DNA of 64,000 nucleotides, taken from positions 16,298,456 through 16,362,455 of the forward strand of contig OX328110.1 in assembly GCA_946811185.2 (NCBI GenBank). The letters are read 5' to 3'. The DNA comes from Hippopus hippopus (taxonomy: Eukaryota; Mollusca; Bivalvia; Cardiida; Cardiidae). The first letter of the stretch is position 1; the number at the start of each line of letters is the position of its first letter. The notes under the pieces are model-generated. The model made no database searches. It was not told where the DNA came from and worked only from the letters and a program-made list of their open reading frames with translations. Of this stretch, positions 1 to 12,300 are shown one piece after another. The position numbers were made by a program, and so were the translations under genes.

Positions 1-211
1 GCGTCCATGGGATATATGGATAATTCACAGGGAACAAAATTCTATGTGTGAGTGTGAAATAATTTCTGGCAAAACAGAACAAGGAATACCATTTTGCTAC
101 TGAGGATTTATCATTTGCAAGACTAAAGGAATCATCTGAAAGTGGTGATGTGTTTCATTTCTTTGAACTAACACTCCTAATCACATGCCTAAGTAAACAA
201 GAAACCAATAC
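1..211. other. CENPI intron 8 up to the window edge
   Basis: Sequence downstream of CENPI exon 8. One minus-strand frame stays open to the left edge after a CAG near position 140, but its translation does not resemble CENP-I, so I leave it as intron. Confidence 0.5.
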
Positions 212-376
212 CTCTATGGAATCTATATGGTCTAAGATACTCTTCAGTGTATCAATCTGTGCAAAGGGTGTTCTAGTCAGTCCCAGAGTGTGTTCCAAAC
301 TGTCTTTCCTATAGCTAGATTTAGACATCAGGGAATGTATCACAGGTATTGGATCTATCTTCCTTCTTTTTCTTGA
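212..376 (-). CDS. CENPI: CENPI coding exon 8, last one identified in the window
   Basis: Fifty-five codons (247-301) after a TATAACAG acceptor, ending at GTATTG. It contains RKRRKIDPIPVIHSLMSKSS then RTPFAQIDTLKSILDHIDSIE, matching the region of CENP-I around the basic KRKW stretch and the following helix. The next exon was not found in bases 1-211. Confidence 0.87.
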
Positions 377-3300
377 CTGTTATAAAATATAGCATTATGT
401 AGGAATTAGTCATCTGTTTGATGCAAACTTTGAACCCAGCATTTGTCGATATACAGAGATGACTGCCTGCTTAATTGCGATATCTAGATAGACTTTTACT
501 GAGTGAATATCAAAATTGATGTTTTCACAAACTTGTGGTAAAGACAAAGTGAAATACTAAATTTTGGTGTTCAAGAATAAAGTATAGCCGAGTCTAAAAC
601 AAATAACATTCCTTCTCCTTTCACTGTCCTTTGCTTATTTTGTGTTTAACACTATTTTCATTAATATGCTATTTATGTCAAAGCAGTCAGTGCATCTATC
701 CATGTGCTCATAGAGTTCCCTTCACCAGTACATTTAATATACACAGCTTTCACTTGTAGCTACATACACATAGTCAAATAAGTCCTCTAAAAACAGTTTT
801 CATCTTCCTCAGAAACACGTTGTCATTGCCACGATTGGAAGTCCCGTCTTCTGTAACTTGGGCCTGTCGAGCAGCAACAGAAAAGTGAGTCCTCTCAAAA
901 TAATTTCCATTATCCTCAGAAAATTTGGCATAGCCAGGATCGGAAGTTCAATTCCCTGCTACTGGGGCTTGGGCTGACTCCGCAAATGTAGCTCAAGATG
1001 AATCAATTGGGAAAAAAAAAAAACCTTACAAGTCATTGAACCCATATCTCATGTTTAAGGGGGCACTATTCTACAGGAGAAAACGAGATAGTGCAGGGAT
1101 AGGACTGACAAAATATCTTCTGCATCAGGGGAAAGAATGAGATAGATAAACCCAATTTTATTTTCCACTGCCTGACAGTGAAGGATAGTGAACCCGAAGC
1201 TTACATACGGGAACTAAATCTATTGTTTTGCCTCCAGGATGTAACCTCTCTGCCAGCGCCTTCTCCCAGTCCATATTTATCTCGGCAGTCAACCCATTCT
1301 TTTCTCGCACCTGTCGTACTTGTGCCATCCACTTTCTATCATAGGTGGGAAAAAATGACTGAAAAATATGTACAGTAAAATTTTACAAATGTAAGAGAGA
1401 AAAATTAATTCTTAGCACTAGAACTGATCAGCACTTGGGCAGTGCATCTCACTGAAGACCTAATGAATTTTTTTTTTTACAAAAATGAATTCTGTTGGCA
1501 ACAAGGAAAGTGTATATATGAAGATTAGAAATGGATACAATTCCAAGTCCTAATTCCTGATACTTCTAAAACAGATCACAACGTCAATGCAGAAATCGGA
1601 GAAGAAAATCTTATCTGGCTTCTGCCAAGAATGCAGATCAACGTCAGACTGAACAAAACATACAGTTCGATCTACGTGTGGTGTTACATTTTGTGTATGA
1701 TAGTCTCATACAAACAGGCCTGAGGTGTTGAGGTGTTCTTTTTTTTTTTTTTCAATAATAAGTCAGATTCCTTACTAAAAACCTTTTTTGCATGCTTTGA
1801 TTTTGGCACATGACAACATATTGAATTTTTTTTTTTTTTTGAAAGAACACTTCAAATACTGTGAAAAGAGGGAACATTTCTCCTTTCTGCAGAATGTTTT
1901 CACACTGTTGAACATCCTTATTTCACTAGAATCTCTTGAAATTTATCTGCTGTAAATTTGTCTCAGAGGGAAATTAGACAGAAGTGAAGAGCCTGTCTGG
2001 GACAGCAGGAAAGTTACTGCGAGTTTAGATACAAGATCAGACTCCAAATTTGTGTTGTGATCTTCATTTTTTATTTAGTTAGGTCATAACCAGATAACAA
2101 AATTTTAGACTTGTCCAAATCAAAAGTATTTGCAAGCAACAGTGTCTGATCCAGAGCGTGCAAATGCAAGAATCACCGAGTTTTTCATCATTCAAGTTTA
2201 TTTTTAAAAACCAGTATGTGACAGTCGCAATTTGGCAATTAGTGTTTGATCACTTGTTAAAGCTCGAACGTTGATGTAAAAAATACTTTCACAACCAGCA
2301 CAACTGCATGGGATCATTCCTATGAATCAACAGTGACTTCCCTTTCTTACCTCACGGACTTTGAATTTACGAAAAAAAAAAAAAAAAGTCTAACATTTTT
2401 TTGTTTTTCTCGATTTAAATATATCGATTACAGGTCTTAAACACTTATTTATCAAAGTAAATACGAGTGAAGTATTACCTTTCAATCCAAACACACACCA
2501 AAGCTGCCAAGATGAACTGATTTCGATATTACTTTATTAGTTTCGATTTATACTGATTCCTGGAGGTTGATATTTTTTTGCATGAAATCCAAACAAATAG
2601 CAGACAATATTGACAGTTCTGTTTTCTATGATGGACAAAAACATCAAATTACTGATTTCTTTACGCAGAGAGCTGGTGGCAATGAAGATGAACATTAAAT
2701 TTTGGAAAAATCTGTTATTTAACATGCAAGTCAAGACCTGTGCTACGTAGAGGTTAGTGTAACTGAAGAAAGCATAGGGACTAGCCCTTTAACTTCTATT
2801 TACAGTTATGACTTTCAAGTTTCAAAGTAAGATTTTGTGTCAGGTATGAACAAGACTAAGGCACAGTACTATAGAACTGAAAGGGTTTAGTAAGTACAGA
2901 AGAGATTAGTTCTGTTTCTTGCACTTTGTAGTTAATGTTGATTCCCCCATACTTTTTAGAAATCCCCCATGCTTTTCAGAGTGAAGGGGGACAATCCCCC
3001 ACTTTTTTCAAATCCTGCATCAGTCATTGAAACAACATATCAAACAAGGCTCAAATGATGAAATTTGTCTATGGAAGGGTAGAAACATTGTTGGAAAAAG
3101 ACAAAATGCTAGTTACCAACATTTTCTCCTTTTCCAAAATGTTTTCAAGGCCCTCTTCCTCAGGGCCATTAACTCTTTACCACACAATCCCAACTTGTAA
3201 TGACCCTGAGGAAGAATGCTTTTGAAAACATAGTGGGAAAAGGAGAAAATGCTGGTTACCAGCATTTTCTCCTTTTCCCACAATGTTTTCTACCCTTCCC

Positions 3301-6300
3301 AAATCAAATTTCAATTTTTGCTTCAAATTTGACATCTGCAAATGCTTTCAATATGGACTAGTCTAAAATTTTGTCATTTGGTAAAGAGTTAAAAATGGAC
3401 TGTTAAAAGAAGGGATTACCATGCTAATTGCTAAATCGTGGATGTGAATTTAGTACCTTATAACTTCTTGGCAACACCACATGAACCAAGCCTGGGTAGT
3501 AATGTCTGTAAATTGATAATAACCCCGTCAAAAAAGGTTTCTGTCCCTGAAAAGAAGTAAATATTGCACAGACATACTGGTATGAGCCTACACAAAACAA
3601 ATTCAGGATTGAATTCTGAGGTTCATGAAGTTAGTTGGTCTAAACACCTTCAGTAAGCATAGAAACTAAGCCTTTTCTATTTCATGTTTTTACTAGCGGT
3701 AGCCCGAATCTTTCACAGTATAAAAAGAGAAGTGGAGACAATGATGAACTAAGATCCCTTTGCCCATTCAAAAATCTGATTTTGATAAGCATTGCCTGCA
3801 AAATCATAAGTCATGCTAAGCATTCACTATCTCGGAGACTGTTTGAAACAGCTAACCAATAAAGATATAATAGGCTGTATAGCCAGTCTCGGCACAAAGA
3901 ACAAGCAAAAAGAAGCATACATACCATGTCTTTTTGATACTGTATCAGCATTCTGACTCGAAACAGTTTAATATCTTCCTTTCTTGTCAATAGGTATAGT
4001 AGATGACAGACATAAGGCATCTGCAAATGAAATCAGGGGCATGAAATTCATACTGATCTTACCCAAAATTAGGAGGGGGGTAATTAGTAAATCATGAGAG
4101 CAGAGTACTAATCCCCCATATACAGGGTGTCCAAAAAGTTGTGCACCATCCTGAAAACACATTAATTGTTACAGATGCTCAAACTGAGCACCATTTTCAC
4201 AACATCCCACCGGATACCCTACGGAATGTTCAAAACAGCTTTTTGCGGAGAGTACAGCTTTGTATTACTGAAAATGGTGCTCAATTTGAGCATCTGTAAC
4301 AATGAATGTGTTTTCAGGATGGTGCACGACTTTTTGGACACCCTGTATACTTTAGTAAAACCGTAATTTCTGAGCAGATCTTTATGAGCTGTGGAAGTTT
4401 TTAATTTTCAGTTTAGTTTAAACATATATATATTTTTTTTTTTACATCAATTGAGAAACAAGTTCTTACAACTTATACTAATCTCTCTCTCGATTCTGCT
4501 TCCTGGGAACTACACCAGTACTTGCGCTAAATGTGTGGGTCTATGAAAGATCCTGAAGTTGACACCCGCTCCTGGATATTGAACCCAGGACCTTTCCGTT
4601 ACGAGGCTGACGCTCTACCTCACGACCATGGACACCACAAAATTTCAGTATGAGCTTCAAAGGCAGAAAATCCCGTCAAAGGCTGAAAAATCACACCCCT
4701 GTAAAATACATTTTGAATCTGTCCAAAAATATCCTACACTGAGAAGACTTTCAGGGATCATACTTGTCAACCATTCTGAATTTATTTGAGCCATGCTCTG
4801 GCAAAAGGGGACTTAATGCATCTCCATGATACATGATACCAAGCAAGTCATCACATAATTATGGATCCATAATAGCCACTTTTGAAATAATTGACTGAAT
4901 CATTAAGTAGACTGGTCCTTGGACATACAGAAAATTGGCCAATAGCAAAAAGTTTCGGTCCAGGTCAGCCTGCCCGACTGCGCAGGCTGACCTGGTTCAA
5001 TACTTTTCGCAGATGCATTAAGCCCCCTTTTCACACAGCATGGCTCATTTGTAATTCTAAATTCCAAGAGTAACCATCTGATTTGCCAAGATATTCCTTT
5101 TTGACCAATCATAAGGCTAGCCCTTGGATTAAGAACTATACAAACACTCAGAATTATTAGTCAATACAAACCACATTTCATTTGTTCCAAAACAAACCAG
5201 TGTTAGAATTAACAGATCACATATTTTCTGTATTTTTAAATAAGAAATTGGAAATATTTGTTGCATGTGAGCCGTACTCTGAGGGTTTAACACTTCTCTG
5301 TGATGCATTGTACCAAGCAAGTCATGGCATAATTATAGATCCATAAAATCCATTTAAACAACCGACTGATTCATGAAGTAGAACGGTCCCTGGATATACA
5401 AAAAATTGACCAATAGCAAAAAGTTTTGACTTACGTCAGCCTGCGCGGACTGTGCAGGCTGACATGGGTCAATACTTTTTGCAGATGCATTAAGCCCCCT
5501 CTTCACAGAACATGGCTCATGTATTGGATGTTGTAGATGAAGATCACACAAGACAAGACAAGGGACTTGGAGGAATAGCCACAAGACAAGACAGAAAGTG
5601 AGTTTGGACAGGTGCAATAGCCCTTAATGTGTAACAAAAATGATGTTGGAAGCCGCAAGAAACTACAAGAAAAAGTAAGTACAAGTACATGTATGAGGGT
5701 TGTTCGATATGTAAAGTGTATTGTACGATATCTCAAAAGCATTCAACTCAAATAGTGAAATGAACATTACATCCCTTCAAAGTATTCTCCAAGGTTTGAA
5801 ATACATAATTTCAATCTCTGAATCCATTTCTGAAATGCGTCAAGGTACGCTGATTTAGGTAGACCTCTGAGGCACTGACTGATGGCTGAGCCAAGGGCTT
5901 GTCGGGACTTGTAACGACAACCAGATAAGAACTTTTTAAGGAAAAAGGAAAAAGTCGCATGGGGCTAGATCTGGAGAGTATGGTGGGTGTGGTAAGACGG
6001 TAACCTTCTCCGACTTCAAAAATTGCTTCACAAGCTCAGATGTATGTAATGGAGCATTATCATGAAGTAGACGAACATGCCTAAATCCTGACACAGGGCG
6101 TTGTTTAAGATAATATTTCTTGAGCTTTTTTAGTATAACATCTCGGTAATACCGACCTGTAACACTTTTGCCCTTCGGCACCGGAATTTGTACGGCTATA
6201 CCATCACATGAGAAGAATATGCAATAAAGAACCTTCTTTGTGCTTATGCTTCTTTTGGCAACTACAGGCCTTCTACCGTGTTTAGTTAGCCATATTTTGT

Positions 6301-9300
6301 TTCCAATTTTTCTTACTGGTTCGAAATAGTGAACCTATGTTTTGTCACCAGTAACAATATTTGCACATCGTCTTTGATTGAATTTGGGAAACATTTTGAG
6401 CAATTGCTTAGCGGTTTGTACTCATTGTACCCATTTTTGGTCATTTGTCAATATATGCGGTATCCATCTGGCAGAAATCTCTTGTACTTTCAAAATATGC
6501 TTCAAAATGAAATGCACCTGTGATAGCGATATGCCAACAGTGTTGGCAATATCATGAATCGTGTATCTGCCATCACTTTCAATTATTTCCCTGACTTTTG
6601 AGACATTTGCCTTGCCTGTTACAGTCACAGGTTGGCCAGATTTTGCTGCATCTTTGACGGACTCTGTGCCAGTCAAAAATTTCTTTCTCCAACTACGAAC
6701 TGTCTCATAAGATACCTTATCAGACCCATAAACTTCCCCCAATTCAGTAAAAATCTGCATTACCGAATGACCGAGTTTTGTGCGAAGTTTTATATAAGCT
6801 CCAATTTCTTCAATATTCTTAATCCGTTTCCCAACCATTTTTACAACAGTGGTCAACGACTAGCTCTATTGAAATGACTATAAGTTTAAAACTATGTAGA
6901 GCTGAAGGCTCGTGTTTATACCGTTGGAAAGGTATTGAATAGAGCTATTCAAGCGTATCATCATCCACGAAATCGTGCAAAGCGTTATCGCGCTGTGGTA
7001 CAATACACATTACATATCGAACAGCCCTCGTATGTAATACAAGCCCATGACCTATTTTGTAGAACCAGGAAAAACTAGAGCTGTCACTGAATGTGACTTA
7101 ATACCCCCGCCAGCGCTTTGACAGAAACAGGCAATTTAACAAAAAAATTTCTAAGTTCAAGGGGAGATTACCCTTGAATCATAGGGAGTAGATGATTGAA
7201 AACTGTGTCTTGCACAACTTCAATATACGATCAATGTATCAACAAACTTTCAATACAATAGCAGCAAAACTGTAGGAGGACTTTGTGACACAAAATTACT
7301 AGTATTTTGTACACAGACGGACACACGGATGGACGGACAGACAGGGTGATTCCAGTATACCCCCGAAAACATTCGTTTTGCGGGGGTATAACAAGTAATT
7401 TTTTTACCATAGATCTGTAGTGTAGGAAGTAGAAGAATATCCCATATAAATCATGAATTCTGTCCATCTTGTCAATGAAATCATATACAACCAGTATCCA
7501 CCTCACCAAAAGACACTGTGAAGACAAAAACAGGAAACTGGTTTTGGAAAAGTCCGAGTGAAGAATATACAATGTAATCTATTGGTTTCATGACAGCCAT
7601 TTTCACTTTGTCTACTGATTAATCTGGGCCCATACACACAAAGAACATTAAGAACATTCTTAGTCTTATTCTGCATAATTTTCTAAATTTGAAAGTGACA
7701 CAACTTCTGACTGGCTGTTTTGCCAATAAGAAGTTGTGTTACTTTCAAAGTCAGAAAATCTTGAAGAATTAGACTAAGAATGTTTTAAGATGGTTTGGTG
7801 AATTCGGACCCCGGACTTTAAATAACTATAACCATTGCCCTGAAGCCATTACTTAGCAGATTTCAAGACACTTCACTGTCTGAGCTGGTAAATCTTGAGT
7901 GTCTTTTCTAAATTCTAATGAAATTGGACTGTAAGATACCTTAATCCAACAATTTTTTAAAAGTGATAAAAACATCAGGGACTAAGATTTATTGGGTTAA
8001 AACATGACATGGATGTTTCTTTATGGATTAATCCTTTATTAAACAATCCCATGTTTTAAACATACTGAAAAAGAAGACTTCCGAAAGCAGCCTTTTTTCA
8101 TTCTACCCTTTCAATGACAAATCCCATAATTTTAGCCACATGTCATTTGTTGTTTGCAAAGGCTTTCATTTTGGCCTTATCTAAAATATTGTCGCTTGGT
8201 ACAGAGTTAATTCTTTACCACACTTTCCCTATCTGAACCAGAGGAAAAATCCTTTAAAAAACATAGTGGGAAAAGGAGAAAATGTTGGTGACCAGCATTT
8301 TCTCTTTTCTCCACAAAGTTTTCTACCTTTTAACTCTTTACCACATAAGAAAATTTTAGACTAAACCAAACTGAAAGCATTTGCAGAGGACAAAAGAAAT
8401 GTGGACCAGATGATGAAATTTGTCTTTAAAAGGGTAGAAAAAATTGTGGGAAAAGGAGAAAATGCTGGTTACCAGCATTTTCTCCTTTTCCTACAATTTT
8501 TTCAAAAGGCATCCTCCTTAGGGTCGTTAAAACTCAGGATTGTGTGGTAAAGGGTTAAAGGCAAATCCCATCATCTGAGCCACACTTAACTCTTTCATTT
8601 TGGACTGGGTCAAAAATTTCGTCCCCTGGTGAAAGGTTTACACACTTACCTGCATGTTTATGGAGGGTTTTCTAGTACACATCCAGGATACACACTTCAA
8701 AACAGCCACATCTGGAACAACTGTTGCAGGGATCAGGGCCTTTAGAAGTCTTTTGTTCACAGTCTCCACTTAAACAGTAGAAGAAAAACAGTCCCCATAT
8801 TCAACACAACAGTGCCCACTGAACATTGCAAAACAAATTTTCTACTAAAGAAGAGAAAAGAAAAGTATGGAGCCTTGCAATTCTGAGTTAGATGCCATAC
8901 TATGTGAAAACCCATTGTTTATAATTTGAGCCATGCTCTGTGAAAATGGGATTTCATACATCTTAAAAAAAAAAAAAAGTATCAACCCAGGTCAGCCTAA
9001 ATCCGCGCAGGGTGACATGGGTCTAAACGGTTTACTATTGGTCAATTATCTACAGCTCAAAGGACCAGTTTACCTCACGATTCAGTTGGTTGTAAGACAG
9101 AAAGAATTTTATAGATCCACAGTTATGTGATGACTTGCATGGTGTGATGCATTTTGAAAAACTCTTTTACTAGAGCATGGCTCATGTAAAATTGTGTATG
9201 TATAGCTTGTTTAAATGAAATCTTGGACCATATTCACCAATAGTACTAAAGAATGCTTTAATTCTAGATTCCATGGCCAGCCACCTCACTGGCCAAGACA

Positions 9301-12300
9301 AAGTGTCTCTAAAAATCAAATGGTTAGGCTAAAAATCAGAATAGAATGTACCATGCTTGGTGAATATACACACTCTGTCATTTGTATAGAGACAAGGAAA
9401 ATTCCTCCTTTACTGCTGTCAACAAGGCAAACAGTGACCCACCATTCCATAGAAGTGACTTTATGCGCTAAAAATCCATGCTTTCAAGAGAGTGTTCTGC
9501 ATAACACTGATAACCCTTCACTACACAATCCCAAACCTTAATAACACAAAGGAAACCTGCTTTTGAAAACAACGTGGAAAAAAAAAAAAAAAAAAAAAAG
9601 CAGAAAAATACTGGAAAGCAGCATTTTCTTTTTTTCCACTATATTTTCTACCCTTTCCATGACAAACATTTCAAGCATTATAAGGCTTTTGAAAGCATTG
9701 TAGGATTAGGATAAAATGCTGGTAACTAGCATTTTCTCCTTTTCCGACAATGTTTTCTATCCTATTTAAGTCAAAGTCCAATCATTTCGGTGACATGCAA
9801 GAAGGTGTCTGCAAACACTGTAAACATGGACAAGGCTAAAATTTTGTCCTCTGGTAACAGGTTTAAAATTAAGAAAAGATGACTGACATCATACTAGCCA
9901 TGATCTATACAGAAAATTTAAGTTTTCAATTCAGAACAACAACCAATGAGATCCTTTTAAGGTATACGGCCTCTAACTCTCATATTAAAAGATAAAAGCT
10001 GCCATGATTGGCAGAATAGCCTTTACGAAAATGTCGATGTTACATAATATTTACCGATGAGTTAGGGGTCGTAATCCTAAACTGAAGACTTGGTAATCAG
10101 AGTCAAAATAAGAGGGTGTTACCCAATTCTATAAATTTGATTTCCTAAGTTACTAAACCATATATTGGAGGTACCTCTTAGATTTGTCTTATTCACAAAA
10201 TGTACCTTGTACTAATTCAAGAACATTTATCCGCATGAATGATAATACAAATATATATAATAGCAAATTTATCAAACCTTGAATCCCTGAAGCTGCGACA
10301 TCAATCAGTGTTGTTATGTGATCAGGCTCCAAACCCTTTGTCACAGCTCTGTTTTCAATTGTCTCCAAGGCATTTGACAATTCCTCGTTACCTTTCAGCT
10401 TTAATCTGGACTTGGCTGTGATTGTGCAAAAAATAAAAACATAACAAAAGTAAACAGCAACTCAAATATAATCAAGCGACACAAATGATGTACATGTATA
10501 CTGGTCGTCTGACACTAAAGTTTCCTCTAATGACTTTTTTGTTTGTGTGGTGTTTATTAGCCTTTTCAACATTAGGCCAAAACAAAATATTATGGTTCCA
10601 GTTACCCGACTGTGTCTAGTTTTTTATGCCAAACTCTAAACATTTTTTTCCACCATCTGATAGTTAAATGTTTTATCGCACCATAGTGTTATTGTCGTCC
10701 TCTGGAAATTCTATGTCGTTTTACCTCTATTAATCAGCCATGGGATGTGCTTGGGAAAAGAAAAACAAAACAATTTTTCTGACCTACAGAGCCTAATTCT
10801 CGAAAGTGTGTAACCGGGTTACTGGATCCACACATATATTTATTTTGGCCTTATTTCAGTTAACATTTACAGTGTTTATTCTAGCAATTGAAAATAGCGG
10901 GAAAAATTCCCCCTGCCTTTGAAAAACAAGGGGGAAATTAAAAAAAAAAAAAATAAAAAACTAGAGGCACCTTGGTCGATTATTATACATCTCTACTAGA
11001 TTTATTTTCAACTTAAAAAAAATTTTTTTTGTCGTATATTACTTGATACCATTTTCCTTGAAAATGATTAGATTTTTGTAAAAAGAATTTTTTGTTTTTG
11101 TGACAGATCCCCTGATTCAAGGTGTCTATAAAAACTACGCGTACAGCTCCAGTAACCTTGCTTTCTTGCAGCACTGATCTAGTTTTCCTTATTGTAGCAT
11201 GATCAGAAGCCGAGTAACAAGAATTCTAGCATCTTGAAAAATGCATGTTTTCAAGTCAATGTGCAATATGACTTTGATGAAATACTTATGGCTACTGACT
11301 TTAGCTTGTACACGAGAACCAGATTCATACTATGAGCCACTGTAGACTCAACCTGGGTCTATTTTATTCCTTGAGAAGGACAACTTTGTCTCAGATCCTC
11401 ATTAGAAGTTAAACTAGATCTAGCAAGAATCTGTGATTGCTAATTTTCGTCACTTTGGGCATTAACTGAATTCAAAACTCAATCAAGAGGAAAAAGCAAC
11501 TTCCATTGGTTTACATTTGGGATTGAACAGCATACGAAGTAGTGGTGGGCTGATGATTGACTATAGTCGAAAGTCAGTTGGTTTTGGCTTCCGATTCTGA
11601 TAATCGATTGAGAAATCCCGGAATCGATTGTAGTCGGTTCCTGAACTCGCTTGGTGCCAAAACTTGAATTCTGGTTTTTAGCGCTTGGTTTTGTGACTAT
11701 TATAAATCACAATCTTGGATTAAACATAGTGGATAACAAACACGAAAATTGGCCGGAAAAATGAGAAAAGAAATCTTTGTCCATGGATGTTTTGACAAAA
11801 CTTGGTAACTCGGCAAGCTTCTCATTTGATCCCTGAGCCCGGGTTTTGACACTTGGAAATTTGAAATGACCTGTCTTTGACGATGAAAAATATCTGCCTA
11901 AATGTCAATCTGACGCATGAAATTGTCGTCTAGAGCTTCATATAACCTAGCTTGCGCGCATCCAGCAGAAATATGGGCTAAACACGATCAGTATAAAATG
12001 CGAAGGACACGCGGATGATAACGAAGCTGGCAAGTCATTTATGACAAGTAACAAACGTGTTAATCCTCTTTCACGAAAAAATAGATCGCCAAAAAAAACA
12101 TGAAAACCCATGACACTACAATGAGCAGCTTGGCATCGTCTGATCAGAGAGACTTCAAACTATCTTCTCATCTTTAATAATGAATTTAACAGTGAATTTA
12201 CACAAATCTCTGAATAAAGCAGTAAGTGGAAGCTAAAATTCTGTTCATGAGCGAAAAAAAATGTTGCTTTATGAAATGAAAATATAGATCTAAAGCAGAT

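Larger units (their letters stand above)
1359..3456. other. CENPI intron 6
   Basis: Homopolymer-rich sequence. The only recognised repeats are the piggyBac-like copies at 3045-3392. The minus-strand open frame at 2537-2734 has no recognisable similarity. Confidence 0.6.

Noticed and set aside
1..150. A ninth CENPI exon running off the left edge
   Set aside because: A minus-strand frame is open after a CAG, but its translation does not resemble the next CENP-I segment, so I do not call it.
2537..2734. Minus-strand open frame as an extra CENPI exon
   Set aside because: Exons 6 and 7 of CENPI already join in phase, and this frame does not correspond to any missing CENP-I segment.
3245..3300. 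Hairpin as rho-independent terminator or single miRNA gene
   Set aside because: The same hairpin occurs more than 30 times as the centre of a TTAA-flanked mobile element in a eukaryotic genome.
7315..7345. GGACGGACAGACAGG-type microsatellite as an independent locus
   Set aside because: It has a fixed position inside Helitron-like family 3 and recurs in the other copies, so it is part of the element.
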